Shown one piece after another: positions 45,386-55,632 of a stretch of DNA of 64,000 bases. Location of the stretch: positions 149,898-213,897 of the forward strand of contig NZ_VTQX01000002.1 in NCBI RefSeq assembly GCF_008764295.1, read 5' to 3'. The notes below the pieces were generated by a model, which saw nothing but the letters and a program-made list of their open reading frames with translations, was not told the origin of the DNA and did no database searches. The DNA comes from Bacillus methanolicus. GTDB lineage: Bacteria > Bacillota > Bacilli > Bacillales > Cytobacillaceae. Both the position numbers and the translations under genes were made by a program. Position 1 is the stretch's first letter; the number at the start of each line of letters is the position of its first letter.

Positions 45386-45847
45386 CTATTTGAAAAAATC
45401 GAAGATCTTCATTGCCATATAAGCGATCCCTGCCCCAATTAATGGACCAACAGCAATTCCTTTGAACAGCGAAACGGCAATAATGGTTCCTAGTACAAGA
45501 GCTGTTGTAATATGGGGATCTTCAGTTAATAAAGATACGCCGCCTTTCGCTAATAAAGCTACAACAATCCCGGAAATTAACGCGATCCATGCATATGGAG
45601 ATTTAAATGCACTAGAAAGATCTTTAAATCCAATATCGCCACTTGCTATAGGTGCTAATACAGCGATTGTAATCACTGTGACTCCCCAATTAATTCCTTT
45701 TGACTGCAAAATTGCAAAAAGCTTTGAATCTACGCCAAATACCTTCATAATAAGAAGAAAAGCAACTGCTATAATAAGCGAGCTATTTTTAGCAATCAAC
45801 GCTATAACTAATAAAAGAAGTAGAAATAACAACGGTTGAGAAAACAT
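45386..45847 (-). CDS. ytwI: DUF441 membrane protein YtwI
   Basis: The ATG at 45,847 (AAAGGATG upstream) gives about 153 residues with four or five membrane helices and Gly-rich turns (GLGVTVITIAVLAPIASG-like, TALVLGTIIAVSLFKGIAVGPLIGAGI). The place between citZ and ytvI matches ytwI. Function is unknown. It is transcribed divergently from ytvI. Confidence 0.88.
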   Translation of the reverse strand: MFSQPLLFLLLLLVIALIAKNSSLIIAVAFLLIMKVFGVDSKLFAILQSKGINWGVTVITIAVLAPIASGDIGFKDLSSAFKSPYAWIALISGIVVALLAKGGVSLLTEDPHITTALVLGTIIAVSLFKGIAVGPLIGAGIAYMAMKIFDFFK

Positions 45848-46015
45848 CGTGCAAAAACATCCTTTCATCCTTCTATGTTATTGTAACATAATGTCACCAT
45901 CTCATTCGTTAAAGGACTTTTACAAATTTTGAGAGGATGAGAATCTTTTTTCTTCTTTATACGTAGTCATTAGAAATAGTCTATGAGCACATCAATTAAT
46001 ATAAGGAGGTTCACA

Positions 46016-47131
46016 TTGAATAGTATATACTTGCATCGAACCGTTAGATTTGTCACTGTTGTCGGAATGGTCATACTTGGGTTTCTTTCTTTATACTATC
46101 TTTCAAAGATTACCTATCCTTTTATTATCGGATTGATTATTGCCTTTTTAATGAATCCTTTAGTCAACTTTTTTGAAAAGAAAGCAAGAATGCCAAGAAC
46201 ACTCGCCGTACTCCTTGGACTTATCATCATATTTGCTGTCTTTGCAGGATTAATTACATTACTCATTGCTGAAATTGTTTCCGGTGCAGATTATTTAGCA
46301 CAAGTTGTTCCCAACCATTTAGAAACATTAATTGATTATATTGAACATTTGTTTGCTGCGCAAATCATTCCTTTTTATAATAAAATAACTAGCATGTTTA
46401 ACAGTCTTGGTACAGGGCAGCAAAACACCATCTTAGAAAATATTGAAAATGTAGGAAAAACCATTGGGACAACCTTAGGGAACTTTATCCAAGCCTTTTT
46501 TGAGAAAATCCCAAATATCGTCACTTGGTTCCCAAATGCAGCTACGGTCGTTATTTTCTCTTTATTAGCTACCTTTTTCATTAGCAAGGATTGGAGGCGA
46601 CTATCGGCATTAGCAGGGAAACTCCTACCTTCGAAAGCAAAGTCAAGCACCCAAACCGTGTTTTTGGATTTAAAAAAGGCTATGTTTGGTTTTATTAAGG
46701 CACAGCTAACACTCGTTTCACTCACAACGTTGATCATTTTAATTGGGCTTATCATCCTGCGGGTAGATTATGCTATTACAATCGCTCTTGTCACTGGACT
46801 AGTTGACATTATCCCGTATTTAGGAACAGGGCTAATATTTGTCCCATGGATTATTTATGAAGCAGTCATTGGAGAAGTTTCCATGGCTATCGGATTAGGA
46901 GTGCTCTACATAATCGTGCTTGTGCAGAGACAAATCATGGAACCAAAAGTTTTATCTTCGAATATAGGACTAGACCCACTCGCAACATTAATTGCCCTCT
47001 TTGTAGGCTTTAAACTGATCGGGTTTCTTGGTCTAATCGTTGGACCTGTCACATTAGTTTTGATCACAACTTTACATAGGGCCAATGTTTTTAGAGATAT
47101 TTGGGCATTTATAAAAGGGAAGGAAGCATAA
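46016..47131 (+). CDS. ytvI: AI-2E family transporter YtvI, sporulation-associated
   Basis: The TTG at 46,016 has a perfect AAGGAGG seven bases upstream and gives 371 residues, the length of B. subtilis YtvI; the frame opens earlier at 45,983 without a ribosome site. It has about eight membrane helices and the family stretches GLIIAFLMNPLVNFFEKK, FFISKDWRRL and GLVDIIPYLGTGLIFVPW. The AI-2E/UPF0118 family exports small molecules or ions; the substrate is unknown. Confidence 0.92.
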   Translation: MNSIYLHRTVRFVTVVGMVILGFLSLYYLSKITYPFIIGLIIAFLMNPLVNFFEKKARMPRTLAVLLGLIIIFAVFAGLITLLIAEIVSGADYLAQVVPNHLETLIDYIEHLFAAQIIPFYNKITSMFNSLGTGQQNTILENIENVGKTIGTTLGNFIQAFFEKIPNIVTWFPNAATVVIFSLLATFFISKDWRRLSALAGKLLPSKAKSSTQTVFLDLKKAMFGFIKAQLTLVSLTTLIILIGLIILRVDYAITIALVTGLVDIIPYLGTGLIFVPWIIYEAVIGEVSMAIGLGVLYIIVLVQRQIMEPKVLSSNIGLDPLATLIALFVGFKLIGFLGLIVGPVTLVLITTLHRANVFRDIWAFIKGKEA

Positions 47132-47136
47132 ACACA

Positions 47137-47199
47137 GAAGGGTGTCCGAAATGAATTTGCCCCAAACTTTTTGGGAGCAGTCCATTTCGGACACCCTTT
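47137..47199 (+). terminator. Terminator after ytvI with nested hairpin
   Basis: GAAGGGTGTCCGAAATG pairs with CATTTCGGACACCCTTTC over about 17 bp. The loop itself holds CCCCAAA / TTTGGGAG. TTTTA follows on the plus strand. It ends the ytvI transcript. Confidence 0.9.
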
Positions 47200-47340
47200 C
47201 TTTTACGAGAATTTTTTCCGTTAGAAGCTCAGAGACCTAAACTTGTGAAAAGGATTGTAAGTTCCCTTAGTCGCTTGTGAAAATGAGCTCTATATTTGTT
47301 GTTCGTAAGCGTGTCCCTTGCTCCACATACCGCCCTACTG

Positions 47341-47727
47341 TTATCGAATAATGGTCACATTGCCATTATCGATCCATTTCTTCAGGCCTTTTTTCAAAAA
47401 TCCTTTAAAATAAAGCCGTGTTAAAGGGATAAGCAATAAAAAACCGATAGCATCCGTAATAAAACCAGGAGTTAAAAGCAATACTCCCCCAACAAGTATG
47501 CACATTCCATCGACAATCGCCTCACCAGGAACCCTGCCATACTGCATATCTAATTGCGCTCTTCTCAACGCTTCCAGTCCCTGCCGCTTTGCTAAATAGG
47601 CACCAATAACCCCTGTTAAAATAATGATGGAGAGCGTTGTCCAAACACCAATGATCCTGCCGGAAAGGAGTAGAACGAAAATTTCCCCCGCCGGGATTAT
47701 AAGCAAGAGTAACAATATATATTTCAT
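47341..47727 (-). CDS. fxsA: Membrane protein FxsA
   Basis: The ATG at 47,727 follows AAGGAGG and gives 128 residues. It has four membrane segments and the FxsA motif GAYLAKRQGLEALRRAQLDM between helices two and three, then LLLTPGFITDAIGFLLLIP. In E. coli FxsA suppresses F-plasmid exclusion of phage T7; its normal role is unknown. It stands in the ytzA position of B. subtilis. Confidence 0.93.
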   Translation of the reverse strand: MKYILLLLLIIPAGEIFVLLLSGRIIGVWTTLSIIILTGVIGAYLAKRQGLEALRRAQLDMQYGRVPGEAIVDGMCILVGGVLLLTPGFITDAIGFLLLIPLTRLYFKGFLKKGLKKWIDNGNVTIIR

Positions 47728-48331
47728 AGTTAACCTCCTTTTCAAGCCACTACCTCGTCCCTCATACCTCTATTATATTCTTGTCCTCCTAAAAAAACGA
47801 ATGATAAGAAGAACATGAAGGCACCTTTTGAAAAATTCAATTTCAACTTTTCCAGCAAAGCTCACGCGAAAAAGCCTTCATCCTCCCCATCGCAGCAACC
47901 CAGGCAAAAGCAAAATACTTATCTCGCGCTTAACTGCGTGCCGCTTCGTTCAAACAATACGGCAACTGCTTGTATAGAAAAAGGGACTAATTAAAATGGT
48001 GATACCCCTTCCTAAAATTCATTTTCCGCAAATTTTTGCGGGGCGGGGGCGTACAAAGACTAACTTTTTTGGCCTCCTCACAAAAAAAGAGCTCTTCATG
48101 TAGGAGGCATGAAGAAATTAATTATAAAGTATATCCTCATACAGGAGGATGAAGGATACTCTCGCATTTTCCATGCATGCCTTGTCCTCATATAACGTTC
48201 ATAAGACAAGATTGCCCTCGTCCAGTCCAATAATTGCAGAAACTCTTCTGTCCTTATATGTTTAATTCACTTTGCAACAGAATCAACAAGGACAGAGCAA
48301 GTTTTTGATTTTGGCATTCGTGCATAATATA
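47728..48331. other. Long intergenic region between fxsA and pyk
   Basis: About 600 bp without a credible gene. It contains the 12-mer GGAGGATGAAGG at 48,144-48,155 and its exact inverse at 47,875-47,886. A small palindrome, CTTCATG-taggag-GCATGAAG, lies at 48,096-48,117, and a G-rich tract GGGGCGGGGGCG near 48,040. These share GGAGG/ATGAAG words, which may mean a decayed repeat or a small RNA. No promoter was confirmed. Confidence 0.4.
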
Positions 48332-48373
48332 AAAGCAAGTGGCGAAAAACAATCCGTTTTTCGCCACTTGCTT
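48332..48373. terminator. Strong terminator after pyk
   Basis: AAAGCAAGTGGCGAAAAAC and GTTTTTCGCCACTTGCTTT are perfect 19-base arms around a short loop, 19 bp after the pyk stop. Confidence 0.92.
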
Positions 48374-48392
48374 TATTTCGAAGCGTGACCTT

Positions 48393-50153
48393 TTAAAGGA
48401 CGCTTGCATGACCGTTATAAATGACACCTCTTGTAGCATCAACTGTTACTTCTTGTCCATCTTTTAAAATGGATGTTGCTTTTTCAGCACCTACGATTAC
48501 TGGAATGCCTAAGCTTAATCCGACTACTGCTGCATGGCTCGTTAAACCACCTTCTTCAGTGATTAGAGCGGCGCTCTTCTCGATTGCTGGAACCATATCT
48601 GCATCAGAACCAATCGTAACAAGGATAGAACCTTCCGTTACCTTTGCCAATGCCTCTCCTGCATTTCGAGCAACAACTACTTTTCCATAAGCTGATTTAC
48701 GACCAATTCCTTGAGCTTTTACAAGCACATCTCCAACAACATGAATTTTCATCAGATTGGTTGTACCTGATTCCCCAACAGGAACTCCAGCCGTAATAAC
48801 GACTAAGTCACCATGCTTCACTAGTTTGCTATTAAGGCTTTCTTGAACAGCGATATCAAGCATATCATCTGTTGTATTTGCACTTTCTCCTAATTGTGGG
48901 TACACACCCCAAACAAGAGCTAAGCGGCGATAAACTGATGGATGATACGTCACAGCTATAATAGGAGCCTGTGGGCGATACTTTGAAATCATTCTTGCAG
49001 TATGACCACTCTCAGTTGGTGTAATAATCGCATTAACAGCAAGATTCAATGCCGTATGGGCAACAGATTGACCAATTGCATCGGTAATATTGGTTTCGAC
49101 AGCTTTCGTTCTTTTTGTTAAAAGACGTTTATGGTCAAGAGCAGATTCTGCACGGGAAGCAATATTATGCATCGTTTGCACTGCTTCTACAGGGTACATA
49201 CCTGCTGCTGTTTCACCTGAAAGCATAATCGCATCGGTTCCGTCAAAAATAGCATTTGCCACATCGCTTGCCTCCGCTCTTGTTGGGCGCGGATTTCTTT
49301 GCATAGAATCAAGCATTTGCGTTGCGGTAATAACAGGTTTTCCTAAATCGTTGCATTTCTTGATTAATTCCTTTTGAACTAAAGGAACTTCTTCAGCCGG
49401 AATTTCAACGCCTAAATCTCCACGAGCGACCATTAAACCATCAGATACTTCCAAGATCTCGTCAATATTATCAACGCCTTCTTGGTTTTCGATTTTTGGA
49501 ATGATATGAATATAAGTCCCGTTGTTTTCCTCAAGAAGCTTGCGAATTTCCATTACGTCAGAGGCACGGCGAACGAAAGAGGCAGCAATAAAATCAACTT
49601 CCTGCTCAATGCCAAAAAGAATGTCCTTTGCATCTTTTTCTGTTATACCCGGTAGGTTTACAGACACGCCTGGAACATTAACGCCTTTTTTATTTTTTAA
49701 AGTTCCACTGTTTAAAATTTTCGTATGAATTTCCTTCGCAGAGCGATCAATCTCCAACACTTCAAGACCAATAAGTCCATCATCCAATAAGATCTTTGCT
49801 CCAGTTTGAACGTCATCAATTAAACCCTCGTATGTAACTGAAAATTTATCTACAGTTCCCTCTACTTCATTCATAGAGATGGTAACTGTTTTTCCAGCTT
49901 CTAATTCGATTGCTCCATTCACCATATTGTGAGTACGAATTTCTGGACCCTTCGTATCTAATAAAATAGCGATGTTTTTATTTGCCTTTTTTGAAGCTTC
50001 GCGGATATTTTTTATACGCTGACCATGCTCAGCATGATCTCCATGGGAGAAGTTTAAACGAGCAACATTCATCCCAGCTTCCATAAGTTGCGTGAGCTTT
50101 TCCACGCTTTCACTAGCTGGACCAATTGTACAAACTATTTTTGTTTTACGCAT
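48393..50153 (-). CDS. pyk: Pyruvate kinase
   Basis: This 586-residue enzyme has the barrel motifs [34 protein letters not shown] and TATQMLDSM. It has the extra C-terminal domain of Bacillus enzymes (residues about 475-586) with [14 protein letters not shown] and [21 protein letters not shown], similar to the phosphohistidine domain of PEP synthase. It converts PEP and ADP to pyruvate and ATP. It follows pfkA by 77 bp and is probably cotranscribed. An AGGAGGG site lies 12 bases before the ATG. Confidence 0.97.
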   Translation of the reverse strand: MRKTKIVCTIGPASESVEKLTQLMEAGMNVARLNFSHGDHAEHGQRIKNIREASKKANKNIAILLDTKGPEIRTHNMVNGAIELEAGKTVTISMNEVEGTVDKFSVTYEGLIDDVQTGAKILLDDGLIGLEVLEIDRSAKEIHTKILNSGTLKNKKGVNVPGVSVNLPGITEKDAKDILFGIEQEVDFIAASFVRRASDVMEIRKLLEENNGTYIHIIPKIENQEGVDNIDEILEVSDGLMVARGDLGVEIPAEEVPLVQKELIKKCNDLGKPVITATQMLDSMQRNPRPTRAEASDVANAIFDGTDAIMLSGETAAGMYPVEAVQTMHNIASRAESALDHKRLLTKRTKAVETNITDAIGQSVAHTALNLAVNAIITPTESGHTARMISKYRPQAPIIAVTYHPSVYRRLALVWGVYPQLGESANTTDDMLDIAVQESLNSKLVKHGDLVVITAGVPVGESGTTNLMKIHVVGDVLVKAQGIGRKSAYGKVVVARNAGEALAKVTEGSILVTIGSDADMVPAIEKSAALITEEGGLTSHAAVVGLSLGIPVIVGAEKATSILKDGQEVTVDATRGVIYNGHASVL

Positions 50154-50230
50154 TTAACGTGTAACCCTCCTGAAAAATCGTTGATTTTTTATCTATCGCA
50201 GCTATCTAAGATTATCTATAAAATCGAGGA

Positions 50231-51465
<1,235 letters not shown>

Positions 51466-51500
51466 AAAAAACGTACTTTTTTCGTTAAAGTACGTCTTTT
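51466..51500 (-). terminator. Terminator after accA
   Basis: ACGTACTTT and AAAGTACGT form a 9-bp stem, with TTTTTTT following on the minus strand, 16 bp after the accA stop. Confidence 0.9.
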
Positions 51501-51515
51501 TGCTTATCCCTATTT

Positions 51516-52499
51516 TTAGGTTGTACTTATATATTCATTCTCGGCTTGTACAGTATACTCGCCAATCTGTTTATATTTTTCATATCTGCTCGCGATGAGA
51601 TCCTCTTCGGTTAAAGGCAATAATTCTTTTAATGATTGTACAATGGCATGATGAATCGCTTCAGCTTGCAATGCCGTATCCTTATGTGCCCCACCTTTAA
51701 CTTCCGGAATAATTTCATCAATTACATGAAGCTCTTTCAAATCTGGAGCGGTTATTTTCATTTTCTCAGCAGCGAGCTTTGCTTTCGATGCATCCTTCCA
51801 TAAAATAGAGGCAGCTCCTTCAGGGGAAATAACAGAGTATGTTGAATTCTCCAGCATATGAAGATGATTACCTACTCCTAACGCCAGCGCCCCGCCGCTT
51901 CCACCTTCACCAATGACAATACAAATAATAGGAACACGAAGACCTGCCATTTCAAAAAGATTTCGTGCGATCGCTTCACTTTGCCCTCTTTCTTCTGCTG
52001 CTTTACCGGGATAAGCACCTTTTGTATCAATAAAGCAAATGATCGGTCTACGAAATTTATCCGCTTGCTTCATGATTCTGAGCGCTTTGCGGTATCCCTC
52101 TGGATGAGGCATTCCGAAATTCCTGCGAATATTTTCCTTTGTATCTTTCCCACGCTGATGCCCAATAATTGTAACAGGGAGTCCTTGGAATTTAGCGACC
52201 CCGGCAACAATCGCTTCATCATCGCCAAAGTTACGATCGCCATGACATTCAAAGAAGTCCGTAAAAAGAAGAGAAATATAATCCAAAGTAGTCGGACGAT
52301 TAGGATGGCGAGCAATTTGAACGCGATCCCAAGGTTTCATATTTTCATAAATCTCTTTTTCTAACTTTTCAAGACGGACTTCTAGCTTTTCAATCTCATC
52401 TGTTAAATCGACGTCCGCCTCTTTCGTAATTTCTCTTAATTCCGAGATTTTTTTTCTTAGCTCGATGACCGGTTTTTCAAATTCTAACTCTCCAACCAT
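51516..52499 (-). CDS. accA: Acetyl-CoA carboxylase carboxyltransferase subunit alpha
   Basis: This 327-residue protein has an N-terminal helical part ([20 protein letters not shown]), then the crotonase-like carboxyltransferase fold with [36 protein letters not shown] and [15 protein letters not shown]. With AccD it moves the carboxyl group from biotin to acetyl-CoA to form malonyl-CoA. It overlaps accD by 16 bp. Confidence 0.97.
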   Translation of the reverse strand: MVGELEFEKPVIELRKKISELREITKEADVDLTDEIEKLEVRLEKLEKEIYENMKPWDRVQIARHPNRPTTLDYISLLFTDFFECHGDRNFGDDEAIVAGVAKFQGLPVTIIGHQRGKDTKENIRRNFGMPHPEGYRKALRIMKQADKFRRPIICFIDTKGAYPGKAAEERGQSEAIARNLFEMAGLRVPIICIVIGEGGSGGALALGVGNHLHMLENSTYSVISPEGAASILWKDASKAKLAAEKMKITAPDLKELHVIDEIIPEVKGGAHKDTALQAEAIHHAIVQSLKELLPLTEEDLIASRYEKYKQIGEYTVQAENEYISTT

Positions 52500-53362
52500 T
52501 CGAGGTCACCTCCAGGCTGATGAATATCGAGTAATGTCGTTATTTTTTCCTTTAAATCGAGCCTAGAGATAACCGCATCTAACTGACCCTTTTCTAATAG
52601 AAATTCTGCTGTTTGAAAGTCTTCTGGCAATTCCTCACGGATCGTCTGCTCGATGATTCTTCTTCCTGCAAAACCAATTAAGGCACCCGGTTCTGCAAAA
52701 TTATAATCTCCTAATGAGGCAAAGCTTGCTGAAACTCCACCTGTAGTTGGATGAGTCATAATCGAAATAATTAAGCCACCGTGATCACTAAACCGTTTCA
52801 AAGCTACACTTGTTTTTGCCATTTGCATGAGACTTAAGACCCCTTCTTGCATCCTTGCCCCACCAGAAGCAGTGAAAATAATAAAGGGTACGGAAAGCTC
52901 GTCTGCCTTTTCAATCGCCCTCGTAATTTTTTCGCCGACAACCGAGCCCATGCTACCCATTCGAAAAGTTGAGTCCATAATAGCTACGACGACTTCATGC
53001 TCATTAACACGCCCCGTACCAGTTACGACCGCTTCATTTAACTTCGTTTTCTTCTGATCCTTTTCCAGCTTTTCAATGTACTCCGGGAATTGCAGTGGAT
53101 TACTAGAAGTCAACTGCTGATCCATTTCCACAAAACTTCCCTGATCTAAAAAACTGGCAATTCTCTCATTTGCATTCATTGGATGATGATATTGACAGTG
53201 AGTACAGACTTTAAGATTTTTGGTTAATTCCTTTGAATACATGATTTTTTTACAGTTTGGACATTTTGTCATAATACCTTCAGGTACATCATGTTTTGCA
53301 GCTTCAGAAGGGATTGTTGCATACTTTTTCTTTTTTGGTTTTGTAAATAAATCCTTGATCAC
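52484..53362 (-). CDS. accD: Acetyl-CoA carboxylase carboxyltransferase subunit beta
   Basis: This 292-residue subunit starts with GTG. It has the zinc ribbon Cys34, Cys37, Cys53 and Cys56 (CPNC, CTHC), and the carboxyltransferase fold with [20 protein letters not shown] and [23 protein letters not shown] lies 11 bases before the start. With AccA it makes malonyl-CoA for fatty acid synthesis. A GntR-type operator stands just upstream, suggesting repression by the neighbouring regulator. Confidence 0.97.
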   Translation of the reverse strand: MIKDLFTKPKKKKYATIPSEAAKHDVPEGIMTKCPNCKKIMYSKELTKNLKVCTHCQYHHPMNANERIASFLDQGSFVEMDQQLTSSNPLQFPEYIEKLEKDQKKTKLNEAVVTGTGRVNEHEVVVAIMDSTFRMGSMGSVVGEKITRAIEKADELSVPFIIFTASGGARMQEGVLSLMQMAKTSVALKRFSDHGGLIISIMTHPTTGGVSASFASLGDYNFAEPGALIGFAGRRIIEQTIREELPEDFQTAEFLLEKGQLDAVISRLDLKEKITTLLDIHQPGGDLEWLES

Positions 53363-53406
53363 GGTCTCTCTAACCTCCCCATGTCACACATTTTGAATCT
53401 CTTCCT

Positions 53407-53423
53407 TAGTGGTCTGACCACTA
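53407..53423. promoter_or_regulatory. GntR operator upstream of accDA
   Basis: TAGTGGTCTGACCACTA is a perfect 17-bp palindrome apart from its odd centre base, 45 bp before the accD start. It contains the TGGTCTGACCA typical of FadR/LldR-type GntR proteins. A possible promoter (TTGCCC-17-TATCTA) ends just before it, so a bound repressor would block the start of transcription. Confidence 0.75.
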
Positions 53424-53623
53424 GTAGATAAAGAAATGCCTAATTTAGGGCAAATAAATTCCTGACTTTCCATGTGTGAATGTTTCTCATTTGTTGTCGA
53501 TATGTGATTTCTACACTTTTTTTGTCCAGTTTCATTAGACATGGACATCTTTAAAAAGCTACTTTTCGCTCCTATCTGCAACGATGATCCATTGACAACC
53601 ACGTTTGCGAAAAGAGCCTATTT

Positions 53624-54244
53624 TCACAATAATTTTCTTAATTTCTTGTACTTTTCAATAACTTCTTTTTCTTCTCCATTCATTAAGGCATCTAACACTG
53701 CTAAATATGCAGGTTTGGAGCTCGTCTCTTTTTTCAAATCTAAGGAACGATAAAAGTCGTTTAAAACGACCCAGATGCGATAGAGCAAGTGATTATCCGT
53801 TAATTCGACCATCTTCAAAAAAAACTCGTCATCCGAAACGTCATCCAGCATTTCGACTGTCTGCCGATAGTGATGAATCCCTTCATCATTATTTCTTTGC
53901 AGAATCACTCTTAAACAATCCATTTCAATAAACTGAATGGTGTCTTTTAAATCTTTGACTGCCTTTTGATCCTGGAGGATGAAGGTGCTCAGCAGCTGAA
54001 CCATTTGATTTCCACGGGCATCTCGGAGGAAAGTGCCTTCCCCTCTTCGCGTTTCAATTAAACCTAATAATTCAATCGCTCGCAACGCTTCGCGAACGGA
54101 AGAGCGCCCAACTTGAAGGCGCTCCGAGAGTTCCCGTTCTGAAGGGATTTTATCACCAGGCTTTAACCCGTCCTCATCAATCATCTTTCTAATCTTTTTC
54201 ACAATTTCAATGTAAATTTTTTTGCTTACAGCTTCAGAATTCAA
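53624..54244 (-). CDS. GntR family transcriptional regulator, FadR/FCD type
   Basis: This 206-residue regulator starts with a TTG ten bases after the malic enzyme stop. It has an N-terminal winged helix (GDKIPSERELSERLQVGRSSVREALRAIELLGLIE at about 31-65) and a C-terminal helical FCD domain with acidic and His residues for ligand or metal binding. The operator GTGGTCTGACCAC occurs upstream of both the malic enzyme and accD, that is on both sides of this gene. It likely matches carbon flow from malate/pyruvate to fatty acid synthesis. The effector is unknown. Confidence 0.88.
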   Translation of the reverse strand: MNSEAVSKKIYIEIVKKIRKMIDEDGLKPGDKIPSERELSERLQVGRSSVREALRAIELLGLIETRRGEGTFLRDARGNQMVQLLSTFILQDQKAVKDLKDTIQFIEMDCLRVILQRNNDEGIHHYRQTVEMLDDVSDDEFFLKMVELTDNHLLYRIWVVLNDFYRSLDLKKETSSKPAYLAVLDALMNGEEKEVIEKYKKLRKLL

Positions 54245-54253
54245 ATTTCTTCA

Positions 54254-55492
54254 TCACTCACTTTTACCAATGATAGCAAGCCGGCTCGTCTTCTGTTTCA
54301 CTTCTTCTGGATCAACTTTAATACGAGCAACGCCTGTTTCCATTGCTGTCTTGGCAACAGCTGCCGCCACTTCCGGAGCGACCCTAGGATCAAACGGAGC
54401 AGGAATAACATAATCAGCTGATAGCTCGTCTGCTCCAACGAGGCTAGCAATCGCTTCTACAGCAGCAACCTTCATCTTTTCATTTATATGTGTCGCACGT
54501 ACATCTAATGCCCCGCGGAAAATCCCTGGAAATGCTAGTACATTATTAACCTGATTTGGGAAATCCGAGCGACCAGTACCCACCACTTTAGCTCCTGCCT
54601 CTTTTGCATCGTCTGGCATAATCTCAGGATTCGGGTTTGCCATCGCAAAAATAATCGGATCCGGATTCATAGAGCGAATCATTTCTGTAGTTAAGGCACC
54701 TTCCACAGAAACGCCAATAAAAACATCTGCACCTTTTATAATGTCAGCGAGACTTCCTTCCTCATTATTGCGATTCGTGAATTTTGATACTTCATCTTTG
54801 ATCGCATTCATACCGAAGGAGCGCCCTTCATAAATCGCGCCTTTCGTGTCACACATAATAAGATCGCGAACTCCGTAATGGTATAATAATTTAATAATAG
54901 CAATTCCTGCTGCTCCTGCCCCACTAGCAACCACTTTAATTTCGGTCATTTTCTTTCCCACTAGCTTAAGAGCATTTACTAACCCAGCGACCGTAACAAT
55001 CGCTGTCCCATGTTGATCATCATGAAATACAGGAATAGAAGTTTCTTTTTTTAGTCTTTCTTCAATTTCAAAGCATTTAGGCGCAGCAATATCTTCTAAA
55101 TTTACACCGCCGAATGTCGGCTCAAGAAGCTTGACTGTTTCTACGATTTTGTCCACATCTGATGTATTTAAACAAATAGGAAAAGCATCTACTCCAGCAA
55201 AACTTTTAAATAAGACAGCCTTCCCTTCCATAACTGGCAAGGCAGCGGCAGGACCGATATTCCCTAAACCAAGCACGGCTGTCCCGTCAGAGACAACTGC
55301 TACCATATTACCCTTCATCGTATAATCATAAACACTTTCAGGCTTATCATAAATCGCTTTACATGGTTCTGCCACTCCTGGTGAGTAGGCTAAGCTTAAA
55401 TCCTTTGCATTTCTTACCGGTATTTTTGATTTTGATTCCAATTTCCCTTTGTTGATTTTATGCATATGCAATGCTTCTTCACGTAAAGTCAA
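54254..55492 (-). CDS. NAD(P)-dependent malic enzyme
   Basis: This 412-residue enzyme starts with TTG (GGGAG upstream). It has YSPGVAEPCKAI with the family Tyr, VLGLGNIGP, MEGKAVLFKSFAGVDAFP with a catalytic Lys, VNLEDIAAP, HDDQHGTAI, and the Rossmann VVASGAGAAGIAI. It oxidatively decarboxylates malate to pyruvate. It corresponds to the YtsJ type by position next to dnaE and accD. It is the first gene of an operon with the GntR regulator and has the GntR operator 47 bp upstream. Confidence 0.94.
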   Translation of the reverse strand: MTLREEALHMHKINKGKLESKSKIPVRNAKDLSLAYSPGVAEPCKAIYDKPESVYDYTMKGNMVAVVSDGTAVLGLGNIGPAAALPVMEGKAVLFKSFAGVDAFPICLNTSDVDKIVETVKLLEPTFGGVNLEDIAAPKCFEIEERLKKETSIPVFHDDQHGTAIVTVAGLVNALKLVGKKMTEIKVVASGAGAAGIAIIKLLYHYGVRDLIMCDTKGAIYEGRSFGMNAIKDEVSKFTNRNNEEGSLADIIKGADVFIGVSVEGALTTEMIRSMNPDPIIFAMANPNPEIMPDDAKEAGAKVVGTGRSDFPNQVNNVLAFPGIFRGALDVRATHINEKMKVAAVEAIASLVGADELSADYVIPAPFDPRVAPEVAAAVAKTAMETGVARIKVDPEEVKQKTSRLAIIGKSE

Positions 55493-55538
55493 GCCAAATT
55501 CACTCCCTTTTCCGATTATACCCCTCTAAAATCCGCAA

Positions 55539-55551
55539 GTGGTCTGACCAC
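55539..55551. promoter_or_regulatory. GntR operator upstream of malic enzyme
   Basis: GTGGTCTGACCAC is the same palindrome as at accD. On the minus strand it lies just upstream of GGTATAAT (-10 at about 55,516-55,521) and covers the -35 region, a position expected for a repressor that also controls its own gene in this operon. Confidence 0.75.
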
Positions 55552-55632
55552 GCTGTATATTAGAACAATATACCATATTCACTTAAATTGTAAAGATTAA
55601 TATTTTGAATCATTGTTTAATAATAACGTTCA

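Noticed and set aside
53384..53602. 72-aa frame between accD and the GntR gene
   Set aside because: It includes the operator and probable accD promoter, and its composition is not protein-like.
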